Below are positions 35,708-44,795 of a stretch of DNA of 64,000 bases, piece by piece; position 1 is the first letter of the stretch; each line of letters begins with the position of its first letter. A program made the position numbers and the translations under genes. The stretch lies in the NCBI RefSeq assembly GCF_004765785.1, contig NZ_SBIT01000015.1, positions 124,001-188,000 of the forward strand, written 5' to 3'. A model generated the notes under the pieces. The model worked only from the letters and a program-made list of their open reading frames with translations, searched no databases and had not been told where the DNA came from. The DNA comes from Halorussus ruber (GTDB lineage Archaea > Halobacteriota > Halobacteria > Halobacteriales > Haladaptataceae).

Positions 35708-35842
35708 GAAAGCCCTCGCGCGGTTCGCGGTCGCTCAGCGACATATCCTCGGTTCGTCTCGCTACGCTCGACTCACCTTCGGATAGGGGTCGGCTGAGAC
35801 GACCATGGCCTTCGGCCGCGAACTGCGCTCGCCCTTTCAGTC
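35708..35842 (-). repeat. Structured dispersed repeat, family 1 copy 4 (divergent)
   Basis: On the minus strand: CTGAAAGGGCGAGCGCAGTT, GTCGTCTCAGCCGACCCCTA, a short apical region, GGATATGTCGCTGAGCGACC, then GCGAACCGCGCGAGGGCTTT. It shares with the other copies the CCCTAT/ATATG internal loop and the GTCG...CGAC stem but has different outer arms. It fills the gap between the DUF420 gene and nuoN; the rest of that gap shows nothing else. Confidence 0.7.
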
Positions 35843-35962
35843 CGCCAGGGCGTTGTCTGTTTCACCGAGCGACGCGCGTGGCTGGCGACGCGTCGCTGGC
35901 TGTTGGAATTGGCGCGTCCGAAAAAACGAAACCGCGAAAGCCAAGGTCGGTTATCGAGCGAT

Positions 35963-37456
35963 TCAGGCCACGAGCGCCGCGGCGGCGTCGGTGGCGAACT
36001 GCCAGACCGAACCGAAGCCGGGCAGGAGCAGGACCGTCACGACCGCGGCCGCGACGATTGCGGTGTAGAGGCCGACGGGCTTGGACTCGATGTCGAAGTC
36101 GCCCGAGGGGTCCTCGATCCAGATCGCCTTGACGACCCGCGAGTAGTAGTACAGCGACAGCGCGCTGTTGATGGCACCGATTGCGGCGAGCCACCAGAAC
36201 CCTGCGCGGACCGCGCCCGCGAACAGGAAGTACTTGCTCATGAAGCCGCCGAACGGCGGCAGCCCGGCGAGGCTGAACAGGAAGACGGTCATCGCCACGC
36301 TGGCGAACGGTGCCTTCGTGGCCAGTCCGTTGTAGTCCTCGAAGGTCCGACCGACCGACCAGTACTCCGCGAGGGCGATGAACAGGAACGCGCCCGTGTT
36401 CATGAACCCGTAGACCAGCAGGTGGGCCATCCCGCCCGCCAGCACGAACTGGTCGCTACCGCCCGACAGCGAGGCGAGCGCGATGAGGACGTAGCCCGCG
36501 TGTCCGATCGAGGAGTACGCGAGCATCCGCTTGACCTCGTCCTGGGTGGCCGCCGCGAAGTTACCGAGCGTCATCGTGACGACCGCGAGAATCTGGGCCG
36601 CGAGGACCCAGTCGACGCTTCCGGCCGCGCCCGTGACGAGCTCCTCGACCGGGAAGGCGACCGTCAGCACGCGGAAGGCCACGGCGAACCCGGCGGCCTT
36701 CGAGGCCGACGAGAGGAAGGCCGCAACCGGCGCGGGCGCGCCTTCGTAGGCCTCGGGTGCCCAGAAGTGGAAGGGCACGGAGGCGGTCTTGTAGGCGAAC
36801 CCGCCCAGAATCATCATGACGCCGATGCCGAGCACGCCCGTCAGGTTCGTGTCGGCGACCCCGCTGGCGACCTCCGGCAGGAGCAGCGAGCCGGTGACGC
36901 CGTAGACGAGGCTGACGCCGTAGACGAAGATGGCCGACGAGAGCGCGCCGATGAGGAAGTACTTGAGTCCCGCCTCGACGCTCCCGCGGTTCTTCTTCAA
37001 GATGGCGACCAGCGCGAACGACGGCAGACTGGAGAGTTCGAGGCTGACGAACACGACCGCGAGGCTGTTCGCGGCCGCCATCAGCGTCATGCCCGTCGCC
37101 GCCAGCATGACGAGCGCGTAGTACTCCGCCTGATAGGAGTGGTCGCGCATGTAGTCGTAACTCGCAACCACGACCAGCGCGGTGACGCTGGCGAACACGA
37201 GGCCGAAGAACAGGGTCATCGTGTCCACGACGACCGTGTTCTGGTAGAGCGAAATCGGCTCCTCGCCCGTGCCAGCCACGAGGTACCACGCCGAGAGGCC
37301 GACGGCCGCCAGCGACCCGAGGGCCGCCGTACCGGCCAGCAGACCGCGGTTAGTCGTGTCGGGTTCGATGCTGTCGAAGACCAACAGCAGGAGGGCGGTC
37401 AGCCCGAGTACGAGGGTCGGACCGAGCGCCATCCAGGTCGGAAGTTGGAACGCCAT
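35963..37456 (-). CDS. nuoN: NADH dehydrogenase-like complex subunit N
   Basis: 497 residues with about 14 transmembrane helices. Antiporter-like signatures include SLELSSLPSFALVAILKK and PFHFWAPEAYEGAPAPVAAF. A conserved lysine and glutamate in the half-channels are in place (ASVPFHFW region, ELSSLPS). It is one of three proton-pumping antiporter-like subunits of the haloarchaeal complex I-like enzyme, and the last gene of the operon. nuoM ends directly before its start. Confidence 0.95.
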   Translation of the reverse strand: MAFQLPTWMALGPTLVLGLTALLLLVFDSIEPDTTNRGLLAGTAALGSLAAVGLSAWYLVAGTGEEPISLYQNTVVVDTMTLFFGLVFASVTALVVVASYDYMRDHSYQAEYYALVMLAATGMTLMAAANSLAVVFVSLELSSLPSFALVAILKKNRGSVEAGLKYFLIGALSSAIFVYGVSLVYGVTGSLLLPEVASGVADTNLTGVLGIGVMMILGGFAYKTASVPFHFWAPEAYEGAPAPVAAFLSSASKAAGFAVAFRVLTVAFPVEELVTGAAGSVDWVLAAQILAVVTMTLGNFAAATQDEVKRMLAYSSIGHAGYVLIALASLSGGSDQFVLAGGMAHLLVYGFMNTGAFLFIALAEYWSVGRTFEDYNGLATKAPFASVAMTVFLFSLAGLPPFGGFMSKYFLFAGAVRAGFWWLAAIGAINSALSLYYYSRVVKAIWIEDPSGDFDIESKPVGLYTAIVAAAVVTVLLLPGFGSVWQFATDAAAALVA

Positions 37457-38986
37457 CTATACACCACCTCCAGTCGCCGGAACCAGCGGATCCACAGCGT
37501 TCTGAATCATGTCGTAGAAGATGCTCGGGTCCACGCCCAGCAGGATGACCAGCAGGATGAGGACCACGAGCGGGGCCACGTCGTGGAAGGCCGCGGGACC
37601 GACCTCGTAGTCGGTCTCGACCTCGAAGTCGCCGAACAGCGTGCGCTGCATGGCGAACAGCAGGTAGCCCGCGACCACGACGATGCCGAACATCGCGGCG
37701 GCCGTGAACCAGACCGAGCCAGCGAACGCGCCGAACGAGCCGAGGAAGATGAACAGCTCCGCGGCGAAGCCAGCCATCAGCGGCAGGCCCATGTACCCGA
37801 ACGCGCCCGCGACGAACACCGCCACGGTGATGGGCATCTTGCTCGCCAGCCCGGACATGTCCGAGACCATCCGGGTGTGGGTCGTGTTGTAGATGACGCC
37901 GACCGACATGAACATCAGGCCCGAGATGAGGCCGTGAGCGACCATCTGGAAGGTCGCGCCGCCCATGCCGTAGAGCGTGTACGCCACGAGTCCGAGGATG
38001 ACGTACCCCATCGAGGAGACCGAGGAGTACGCCACGATGCGCTTGAGGTCGGACTGGGCAAGCGCCAGCATCGCGCCGTAGATGACGCTGACCACCGCGA
38101 ACAGCGCGATGATGGGCGCGTTGTTCTGTGCGACCTCCGGCAGCATCGTGAAGTTGAACCGGAGCAGGGCGTAGGTACCCATCTTCAGCAGGACCCCGGC
38201 CAGCATGATGGAGACCGGCGTCGGGGCCTCGACGTGAGCGTCCGGCAGCCACGTGTGGAACGGGACGACCGGGACCTTCACCGCGAACCCGGCGAACATG
38301 GCGACGAACGCGGCCACCTTCAGCGTGCCCGCGCCGACCGGCCCCAGACTACCGAGTTCGCCCGCGCGGAGCGCTTGGGCGATGGCAGGCATGTCGAGGC
38401 TGGTCACCGAGTCGCCGAGTCCGAACACCAGCGCGATGAACCCGATGAACATCACGAGGCTGGCGATGTTCGTGTAGACGAACATCTTGATTGCGGCGTA
38501 CTTGCGGCGCGGACCGCCCCAGACGCCGATGAGGACGTACATCGGGACCAACACCATCTCCCAGAAGACGAACCACAGGAAGAAGTCGAGCGCCGAGAAG
38601 ACGCCCAGCAGGCTCGCCTCGAGGAAGAGCATCAGGCCGTAGAACTGGCTCTGACGCTCGTCGATGGGAGTCCACGACGCCAGCAGGGCCAGCGACGTGA
38701 GTACCGTGGTCAGCGCGATGAGGGGCATGCTGATGCCGTCGAGACCGACGTGCCAACTCAGGCTGTACGGTCCGGCGACGACCCAGTCGAAGTTCGTCTC
38801 GAAGGCCAGTTCGCTCCCCGCCAAGAGAGCGTTGCCGCTGGCCTCGTACGTGCTGTACATCCAGAGGCTCCCGACGAGCGGGAGCAGGCTGAGCGCGAAC
38901 GCGAGCTTCCCGGCCACCTTGTTCGGGGCGAGGAAGACCGCGGCCGCGGACGCCAACGTCACAGCGATGAGTGCTTCAATCCACAT
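37457..38986 (-). CDS. nuoM: NADH dehydrogenase-like complex subunit M
   Basis: 509 residues, ~14 transmembrane helices. WEMVLVPMYVLIGVWGGPRR, FHTWLPDAHVEAPTPVSIML and RIVAYSSVSSMGYV are the standard NuoM motifs with the channel Glu, Lys and His residues. A proton-translocating subunit of the membrane arm. It abuts nuoN and nuoL without spacing. Confidence 0.96.
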   Translation of the reverse strand: MWIEALIAVTLASAAAVFLAPNKVAGKLAFALSLLPLVGSLWMYSTYEASGNALLAGSELAFETNFDWVVAGPYSLSWHVGLDGISMPLIALTTVLTSLALLASWTPIDERQSQFYGLMLFLEASLLGVFSALDFFLWFVFWEMVLVPMYVLIGVWGGPRRKYAAIKMFVYTNIASLVMFIGFIALVFGLGDSVTSLDMPAIAQALRAGELGSLGPVGAGTLKVAAFVAMFAGFAVKVPVVPFHTWLPDAHVEAPTPVSIMLAGVLLKMGTYALLRFNFTMLPEVAQNNAPIIALFAVVSVIYGAMLALAQSDLKRIVAYSSVSSMGYVILGLVAYTLYGMGGATFQMVAHGLISGLMFMSVGVIYNTTHTRMVSDMSGLASKMPITVAVFVAGAFGYMGLPLMAGFAAELFIFLGSFGAFAGSVWFTAAAMFGIVVVAGYLLFAMQRTLFGDFEVETDYEVGPAAFHDVAPLVVLILLVILLGVDPSIFYDMIQNAVDPLVPATGGGV

Positions 38987-41056
38987 TCAGAACCAACCTC
39001 CCACGAGTCCGATGACGACCAATAGGACGACGAAGCTCGCCGTCAGCAGGAAGGCGTAGTTCGACACCACGCCGGTCTGGACGCGCCGGATGCGACTCCC
39101 GCCGAACAGGCTCACGCTGGAGACGCCGTTGACCACGCCGTCGATGACGCCCTGGTCGAACTTGTCCGCGGCGCGAGCCAGCGGCAGGGTGAGTCCCTCC
39201 GCGAGCCAGACCTGGTACTCGTCCTGATAGTAGTTGTTGAACAGCACCGTCTTCGCGCCACCGAGCTTGTCGGTGTGCTCCTCGGGGTCCGGAACCGCGT
39301 AGAGCTTCCACGCGAGTCCTGCACCGGCCAGCGCCAGCGCGAGCGAGAGGCCCGCGCCGAGCAGGACGGTCGTGACCCCCGAGCCGATGGTGCCCGCCGA
39401 GTAGTGGGCGAAGTCGTGGAGCAACTCGCCGTAGTGGTGGGCCGAGAGCGCTTCGGGGCCGCTGTCGAGCCACTGGTGGAGGAAGTCGATGTTCTTCACA
39501 CCGAGTACCTTCTGGACCGGGAGCATGTTGACGACGCCAGCGACCGCCGCGAGGATGCCGAGGACCGCGAGCGGTCCCTTGACGTTCCAGCGAACGTCGT
39601 GGGGGTTGCGCGCGGTGTCGGACCGAGGCTCACCGTGGAAGGTCAGCGCGACCATCCGGAAGGTGTAGAACCCGGTGAAGAACACCGCCAGCAGACCCAT
39701 CACGTAGGCCGCCAGCAGCAGCGGCGTGTTGAGGCCGTGGACGAGCGCCTCGTAGAGGATTTCGTCCTTCGACCAGAAGCCCGCGAACGGGACGATGCCC
39801 GCCAGCGCGAGCGACCCGGAGAGGAAGGTGTAGTAGGTCACGGGCATCCGATCTTTGAGACCGCCCATGTCCCACATGTCCTCGTTGTGGTGCATCGCAA
39901 TGATGACCGACCCCGCACCGAGGAACAGCAGCGCCTTGAAGAAGGCGTGGGTCATCAGGTGGAAAGTCGCCGCGACGTAGCCGCCAGCGCCCAGTCCGAG
40001 CATCATGTAGCCGTACTGGGAGATGGTCGAGTACGCCAGCACCTGCTTGATTTCGCGCTTGACGACGCCCATCGTGGCGGCGAACAGCGCCGTGAAGCCG
40101 CCGACGAACGCGATGAGCGCGAGTACCTGCGGAAGCAGGGCGTAGAACCCGTAGATGCGCGCGACGAGGTAGACACCTGCCGCGACCATCGTCGCCGCGT
40201 GAATCAGCGCGGAGACGGGCGTCGGACCCTCCATGGCGTCGGGCAGCCACGTGTGCAGCGGGAACTGCGCGGACTTGCCGACGACGCCGCCGAGGATGAG
40301 GAGTCCGAGGACCGCGAACCACGCCTGCGGGTCGAGACCGAGGTAGGTCGTCACCTCGGCCGCGCCCTCGCCTGCGAGGACCTGCTCGGCGATGTGGGGG
40401 AACGACTGAATCGCGCCCTCACCTTCGCCGCCGACGAACATCGACGTGCCGAAGGTGGCGAAGACGCCGACGAGGCCGACGAGGAAGAAGTAGTCACCGA
40501 AGCGGGTGACGAGGAACGCCTTCTTCGCGGCGCTCGGCGGGGCGTCGTCGCGGAACCAGAAGCCGATGAGGAGCCACGAACACAGGCCCACCAGCTCGAA
40601 GAACATGAACGCCATCAGCAGGTTGTCCGCGAAGACAAAGGATAGCATGCTCGCGGTGAACAGGCCGAGTCCGGCGTAGTACCGGGGCAGGCCCGTCTCG
40701 CCCTCGTCGTTCATGTAGCCGAGGCTGAAGATGTGGACGAGGAAGGCCACCAGCGAGACGATGACGAGCATCATCGCCGACAGCGGGTCGACGAGGACGC
40801 CCAGATGCAGGTCGAAGGTCGCTTCGCCAGCGCCCGCGACCCACGTGACGTACTCGTGGTAGGTCTCGCCGCCCGACACCGTGAGCATCACCCACAGCGA
40901 CAGCAGCAGCGAGCCGCCTGTCGCAAGGATGCCGGGCACCGCGCCGCCCTTGGGGAGCAGTCGCGGGGCGAACGCGCCGACGAACAACGCGATCAGGAAC
41001 GATACGAACGGTAGGGCCGCGATGGCCGGAGTCAGTTCGAAGGGGAGTGGTGCCAT
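38987..41056 (-). CDS. nuoL: NADH dehydrogenase-like complex subunit L
   Basis: 689 residues, the largest antiporter-like subunit. MAFMFFELVGLCSWLLIGFW, FPLHTWLPDAMEGPTPVSAL and QVLAYSTISQYGYMML are present; the C-terminal ~150 residues provide the long lateral helix and a final transmembrane anchor. It closes the distal end of the proton-pumping arm. Separated from nuoK by 4 bases. Confidence 0.96.
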   Translation of the reverse strand: MAPLPFELTPAIAALPFVSFLIALFVGAFAPRLLPKGGAVPGILATGGSLLLSLWVMLTVSGGETYHEYVTWVAGAGEATFDLHLGVLVDPLSAMMLVIVSLVAFLVHIFSLGYMNDEGETGLPRYYAGLGLFTASMLSFVFADNLLMAFMFFELVGLCSWLLIGFWFRDDAPPSAAKKAFLVTRFGDYFFLVGLVGVFATFGTSMFVGGEGEGAIQSFPHIAEQVLAGEGAAEVTTYLGLDPQAWFAVLGLLILGGVVGKSAQFPLHTWLPDAMEGPTPVSALIHAATMVAAGVYLVARIYGFYALLPQVLALIAFVGGFTALFAATMGVVKREIKQVLAYSTISQYGYMMLGLGAGGYVAATFHLMTHAFFKALLFLGAGSVIIAMHHNEDMWDMGGLKDRMPVTYYTFLSGSLALAGIVPFAGFWSKDEILYEALVHGLNTPLLLAAYVMGLLAVFFTGFYTFRMVALTFHGEPRSDTARNPHDVRWNVKGPLAVLGILAAVAGVVNMLPVQKVLGVKNIDFLHQWLDSGPEALSAHHYGELLHDFAHYSAGTIGSGVTTVLLGAGLSLALALAGAGLAWKLYAVPDPEEHTDKLGGAKTVLFNNYYQDEYQVWLAEGLTLPLARAADKFDQGVIDGVVNGVSSVSLFGGSRIRRVQTGVVSNYAFLLTASFVVLLVVIGLVGGWF

Positions 41057-41060
41057 CGTT

Positions 41061-41363
41061 TTACCACCTCATCGTTGCTGCTTCGGTTACGTCCACGTCC
41101 TTGAAGTTGCGATACAGGACGAGGATGATGCCGATACCGACCGCGACCTCGGCGGCCGCCAGCGCCAGCGTGAACAGGCTGAACGTCTGGCCCGTCAGGT
41201 TGCCGTGGAACCGCGAGAACGCGACGAGGTTGATGTTCGCCGCGTTCAGCAGTAGCTCCACGCTCATCAGGAACAGCAGGGCGTTCCGGCGGGTCAGGAT
41301 GCCGAACACGCCGATGCTGAAGATTGCGGCCGACAGCAGGAGGTAGTACTCGATTGGGACCAT
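41061..41363 (-). CDS. nuoK: NADH dehydrogenase-like complex subunit K
   Basis: 100 residues, three transmembrane helices. FLMSVELLLNAANINLVAFS carries the conserved Glu of the second helix and ALAAAEVAVGIGIILVL that of the third, both part of the proton path. Immediately follows nuoJ2. Confidence 0.95.
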   Translation of the reverse strand: MVPIEYYLLLSAAIFSIGVFGILTRRNALLFLMSVELLLNAANINLVAFSRFHGNLTGQTFSLFTLALAAAEVAVGIGIILVLYRNFKDVDVTEAATMRW

Positions 41364-41747
41364 CTACTGGTCACCTCCCTGCTGTTTGCCACCATCTGCG
41401 GCGACCTCGGCCGACTCGGACGCCTCGGCACCGGCCTCTTGGTGCGCTCGCAGGGCCGACGTAATCGTGCCGCTCTCCTCGCGGCGGGCCAGCATGACCG
41501 CGCCGACGAGTGCGGCGACCAGCACGAGGTCGATGATTTCGAAGGGAATCAGGAACCCTTCGCTCGCTATCGCGTTCTCTGCACCGATGTTGAACATCGC
41601 GTAGCCGATGCTCGCGGTGACGCCAGCGTCGCCAGCGAATCCGGACGCGGCCTCGCCGAACTCGGCGCCGACGAAGACCCACGCCATCACCGCGAACAGT
41701 CCGAGCGCGGCGACACCGGGCCACATCTTTCCGTCTTCTCCGTTCAT
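41364..41747 (-). CDS. nuoJ2: NADH dehydrogenase-like complex subunit J, C-terminal half
   Basis: 127 residues. The helix EIIDLVLVAALVGAVMLAR corresponds to the last helix of bacterial NuoJ; before it lies a poorly conserved helix and after it an acidic, Gln-rich tail (halophile extension). Haloarchaea encode NuoJ as two proteins, and this gene overlaps the first half by four bases. Confidence 0.9.
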   Translation of the reverse strand: MNGEDGKMWPGVAALGLFAVMAWVFVGAEFGEAASGFAGDAGVTASIGYAMFNIGAENAIASEGFLIPFEIIDLVLVAALVGAVMLARREESGTITSALRAHQEAGAEASESAEVAADGGKQQGGDQ

Positions 41748-42022
41748 ACGTTCGATACCTCCTCTTCGGTCTTGGCCTGGCGCGTCAGCATCACGGCGAA
41801 CGTGATGAGGATGAGCACTCCGCCCACGTAGACGAGTATCTGCATGGCCGCGAGGAACTCCGCCTGTAACATCACGTAGTGAACCGCGACGGAGAGCAAC
41901 GCGACACCCAGCAGTAGCGCGGAGTGCCAGACGTCCTGTGCCAGGACGACGCCCAGACTGCTCGCTATCGTTACGAGAGCGAACAGCCCGAACGTGAGTA
42001 GTTCGTATACCATTTCAGTCAC
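41744..42022 (-). CDS. nuoJ1: NADH dehydrogenase-like complex subunit J, N-terminal half
   Basis: 92 residues, three transmembrane helices. DVWHSALLLGVALLSVAVHY, VMLQAEFLAAMQILVYVGGV and LILITFAVMLT match the first half of bacterial NuoJ, including the pi-bulge helix near the quinone cavity. It lies 43 bases after nuoI. Confidence 0.92.
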   Translation of the reverse strand: MTEMVYELLTFGLFALVTIASSLGVVLAQDVWHSALLLGVALLSVAVHYVMLQAEFLAAMQILVYVGGVLILITFAVMLTRQAKTEEEVSNV

Positions 42023-42065
42023 CTTGAAGTTCTGGTAATCGTCCTTTTAACGTTTCGAGACGGAC

Positions 42066-42527
42066 TTACTGGTAGTCCACCTCACCTTCGCCCTCGCCGA
42101 TCCACGCGCCGCGGTCGGGTTCCCGGGACTCGAGGGGGTCGATGTCCTTGTACCACGGCACGTTCTTCAACTGCTCTTTGTTGTAGATGAGGTCACCTTT
42201 GGTGTCGCCCGTGAACTCGAAGTTCTCCGTCAGCAGGATGGCGTCCACCGGGCAGACCTCCTCGCACAGTCGGCAGTAGATGCACTGTCCGATGTGGAGG
42301 TTGTACTGTTCGCCGTTGCGCTGGTCGTCCTGAACGATCTGAATCGTGTCGTTCGGACAGACGTTCTCGCACTGGCGACACCAGATGCAGCGCTCCTGGC
42401 TGAACTTGTGGACCCCGCGGAACCGCGGGCTTACTTCGGGAGCCACGTCAGGGTACTCGACCGTGAACGTGGTCCCGTCCAATGCGTGCTTCATCGTCGT
42501 TGCCATCGATTTCAGTACACCAATCAT
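42066..42527 (-). CDS. nuoI: NADH dehydrogenase-like complex subunit I (2 x [4Fe-4S])
   Basis: 153 residues. Two ferredoxin-type clusters are complete: Cys47, 50, 53, 57 (CIWCRQCENVCP) and Cys82, 85, 88, 92 (CIYCRLCEEVCP). These carry electrons toward cluster N2, normally bound by NuoB. NuoB and NuoCD are not encoded in this operon, which would leave this subunit without its usual partner unless they are encoded elsewhere. The start overlaps the last base of the nuoH stop. Confidence 0.96.
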   Translation of the reverse strand: MIGVLKSMATTMKHALDGTTFTVEYPDVAPEVSPRFRGVHKFSQERCIWCRQCENVCPNDTIQIVQDDQRNGEQYNLHIGQCIYCRLCEEVCPVDAILLTENFEFTGDTKGDLIYNKEQLKNVPWYKDIDPLESREPDRGAWIGEGEGEVDYQ

Positions 42528-43621
42528 TAGAGCATCACCCCAACGATGACGGCCGTGAGGACGAGGTTAGCGAAGCTCAGCACGAGCATGCCCTTCCAGC
42601 CGATCTCGATGAGTTGGTCGATGCGGACGCGAGGCACCGCCGAACGCGCCCACTGCGTGAACAGGAAGACCGCCCAAATCTTGATGACGAACCAGACGAA
42701 GTTGAGCGACTCCGGAAGGAACGGACCGGTCGGGCCGCCGAGGAACAGCGTGGCGACGATGGCCCCACCGAGGAAGATGTGGAGGAACTCGCCGAGGTAG
42801 AACAGCACGAAGTACACCGACGAGTACTCTGTCTGGTAACCGGCGACGATTTCGGTCGGGGCTTCCGGGATGTCGAAGGGGTTCCGACCGACTTCAGCGA
42901 GGTTCGCCACCATGAACAGGATGAACGCGAAGGGGTTCACGAACGCGAACCACGACGGAATCGTGATGCCCGCGACGGTGAAAAGCGGCTCCTGCTGGGC
43001 CGCGACGATCTGGCTCATCTGGAGCGTGTCGGTGAACAGCACGACCGACGCCGCCGTGATGATGAGCGGAATCTCGTAGGCGATGTTCTGCGCAATCGCG
43101 CGCAGACCGCCCATCAGCGAGTACTTGTTACTCGACGCGTAGCCCGCCATCGCAATGCCGAGCGTGGCGATGGAGGCGACCGCGAACACGTAGGCCATCC
43201 CCGTCTCGGGGTCGGCGAGCTGCAGGTTGATGCCGAAGATGTGTCCCATCGGGATGACCGCGAAGCCCAGCAGCGCCGACGACGCCACGACGATCGGCGC
43301 GATGTCGAACGCCGGTCGGTCGGCCTCCTCGGGAACGATGAGTTCCTTCGAGAGGAGGCGGACCGCGTCGGCCACGATGATGAGCAGGCCAGCGGGACCG
43401 ACGCGGTTGACCGCGATGCGGTCGGTGAACGCGGCGGTTATCTTCCGCTTGGCCCACGGTCCGGCGATGCCGGTCATCGCCAGCATGATGTTGCCGACGA
43501 TGAACGCGGCGATGAAGGCCGCGATGGCCTCCTGCCAGATGGCCATGTTCGAGCCGAACAGCCACTTCCCGATGGTCTCGGGGAGCAGCGGCTCTGCCTG
43601 ACCTTGGAGGGGGACGAACAT
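42527..43621 (-). CDS. nuoH: NADH dehydrogenase-like complex subunit H
   Basis: 364 residues with about eight transmembrane helices. Conserved features around the quinone tunnel are present: DRIAVNRVGPAGLLIIVADA, NLAEVGRNPFDIPEAPTEIV, AGYQTEYSSVYFVLFYLGEF and RVRIDQLIEIGWK. NuoH normally docks NuoB and NuoD. A Shine-Dalgarno (GAGGAGGTG, 43630-43638 on the plus map) lies inside the small ORF that precedes it; its ATG overlaps that ORF's stop (TGATG). Confidence 0.96.
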   Translation of the reverse strand: MFVPLQGQAEPLLPETIGKWLFGSNMAIWQEAIAAFIAAFIVGNIMLAMTGIAGPWAKRKITAAFTDRIAVNRVGPAGLLIIVADAVRLLSKELIVPEEADRPAFDIAPIVVASSALLGFAVIPMGHIFGINLQLADPETGMAYVFAVASIATLGIAMAGYASSNKYSLMGGLRAIAQNIAYEIPLIITAASVVLFTDTLQMSQIVAAQQEPLFTVAGITIPSWFAFVNPFAFILFMVANLAEVGRNPFDIPEAPTEIVAGYQTEYSSVYFVLFYLGEFLHIFLGGAIVATLFLGGPTGPFLPESLNFVWFVIKIWAVFLFTQWARSAVPRVRIDQLIEIGWKGMLVLSFANLVLTAVIVGVML

Positions 43622-43716
43622 CAGCGACCCACCTCCTCGACGGTCGTTAGCGTGTCGAGAGTCTCTTTTTGCGGCTCTGTGCTACAGGCAACCGTGTCTC
43701 GGAGTACGCCGCTCAT
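43621..43716 (-). CDS. 31-codon ORF in the place of nuoB-nuoCD
   Basis: Directly seen: the ATG overlaps the nuoA stop (ATGA) and the TGA overlaps the nuoH start (TGATG), so the ORF fills the gap exactly. The product starts MSGVLRDTVACSTEPQKE and ends TTVEEVGR. Haloarchaeal operons normally hold nuoB and nuoCD (about 2.5 kb) between nuoA and nuoH. The sequence has no Fe-S or quinone-site motif. The ending weakly recalls the ...GEVDR end common in NuoD proteins, which would fit an in-frame deletion that left the front of nuoB joined to the end of nuoCD; this is inference. It may be translated only to couple nuoA and nuoH. Confidence 0.5.
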   Translation of the reverse strand: MSGVLRDTVACSTEPQKETLDTLTTVEEVGR

Positions 43717-44123
43717 TGTTCCACGCTCCGTTGGGAACGGTCGGGGTGACGAATCCAGCGAACCGCACCGTTGCGCCACGCCCATCCGAGACCAACCACG
43801 AGAACGCCGATGAAGATCAGCATCGGGAGCAGGGCTCCCGTCAGGCCGACGCCTTCCATCGAGACCGCTCGACGGTAGATGACCGTCCAGGGGAAGATGA
43901 GAACGGTCTCGATGTCGAAGACGACGAACAGCAGCGCGACCATGTAGTACTGGATGTTGAAACGGATTCGCGTGCTGCCCGTCGGCACTTCACCACTCTC
44001 GTAGGTTGTGGTTTTTCCTTTTTCGGGCACGGTGGGCCGGAGCAGGGTGGACACCGCCATCATCCCGAGCGGTATCAACAGCCCCACCAGCGCCAGCGCG
44101 CCAATAGCTATCCATGGATTCAT
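43713..44123 (-). CDS. nuoA: NADH dehydrogenase-like complex subunit A
   Basis: 136 residues, three transmembrane helices. TTYESGEVPTGSTRIRFNIQ, YYMVALLFVVFDIETVLIFP and the terminal VRWIRHPDRS are diagnostic of NuoA (the first loop normally carries ESG and contacts NuoB, D and H). The GEVPTGSTR loop lacks the cysteine found in many bacterial forms. First gene of the operon; AT-rich elements (TTATGAG, CATAAT) lie 25-45 bases upstream. Confidence 0.95.
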   Translation of the reverse strand: MNPWIAIGALALVGLLIPLGMMAVSTLLRPTVPEKGKTTTYESGEVPTGSTRIRFNIQYYMVALLFVVFDIETVLIFPWTVIYRRAVSMEGVGLTGALLPMLIFIGVLVVGLGWAWRNGAVRWIRHPDRSQRSVEQ

Positions 44124-44795
44124 GCGGATATTCTCCTACCACGCGGAGATTATGAGCGCACCCTCATAAGCGTTGATTCTTGCGATTCCAACGAATCTGG
44201 CCGCCTCAAGCGCCTTTGACACACTTGAGAGTTTCTGTCGGGAAACGAAATATTTCGACTCCAATCCGAAACGTCGGGGGGTTCACAGACGCTACCGAGC
44301 GGTCATCAGTCGGTGAAACTGACGTTAAGCAAAGCAAACCGGCCGAACAGCCCCCCGAATCGGTCGGCGCTATCGGTTTCGGAGCCGCCGAGCGGAGTCC
44401 CAGACCGGGGTTTCGCCGCCGTCAAAAATTGCCCGGATTTCAGCCGAAAGACCGTTGATTTAAGATGGTAGCTCCCGTGACCGGGCACGGAGTCTAGTTT
44501 CTCTACTGGCTGATGAATCTCTATATTCGACGTGTCGGCCCTCAACGGGCGGTTTCGAGGAGGAACGACACAGCGTCGAGGAGTTCCGGGCGAACGCGGG
44601 ACCGCTCGCTTTCGCTCGCACCGGGGCAGAACCGTACCGCGAACGAGACGCCGCGCTCGCACGCGCTCCAGAACCGTTTAAACAACTATAGAAGTCTTAA
44701 GGACGACAAAATATTGCTAAGAATATTCTAAACAATTTCCTCAGGCAACTATTTGTTTCTGCAAATAGAACGAGGAGCGACTCGCTCCTCGCCGC
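44124..44795. other. Long intergenic region between nuoA and purE
   Basis: This 670-base gap holds the nuo promoter at its left end. GC-rich sequence with no credible gene fills the middle; several short open frames lack starts and domains. A GAACGAGACGCCGCGCTCGC-like stretch at ~44640-44665 may be a decayed relative of the dispersed repeats. 44690-44760 is strongly AT-rich. Confidence 0.5.

Noticed and set aside
35903-39025. A 1040-codon open frame on the plus strand opposite nuoN and nuoM
   Set aside because: It is the shadow of two clear membrane-protein genes in GC-rich DNA; its translation is a low-complexity mix of Arg, Asp, Glu and His without domains.
44124-44795. Short open frames between nuoA and purE
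   Set aside because: None has a supported start, signal, domain or promoter spacing.
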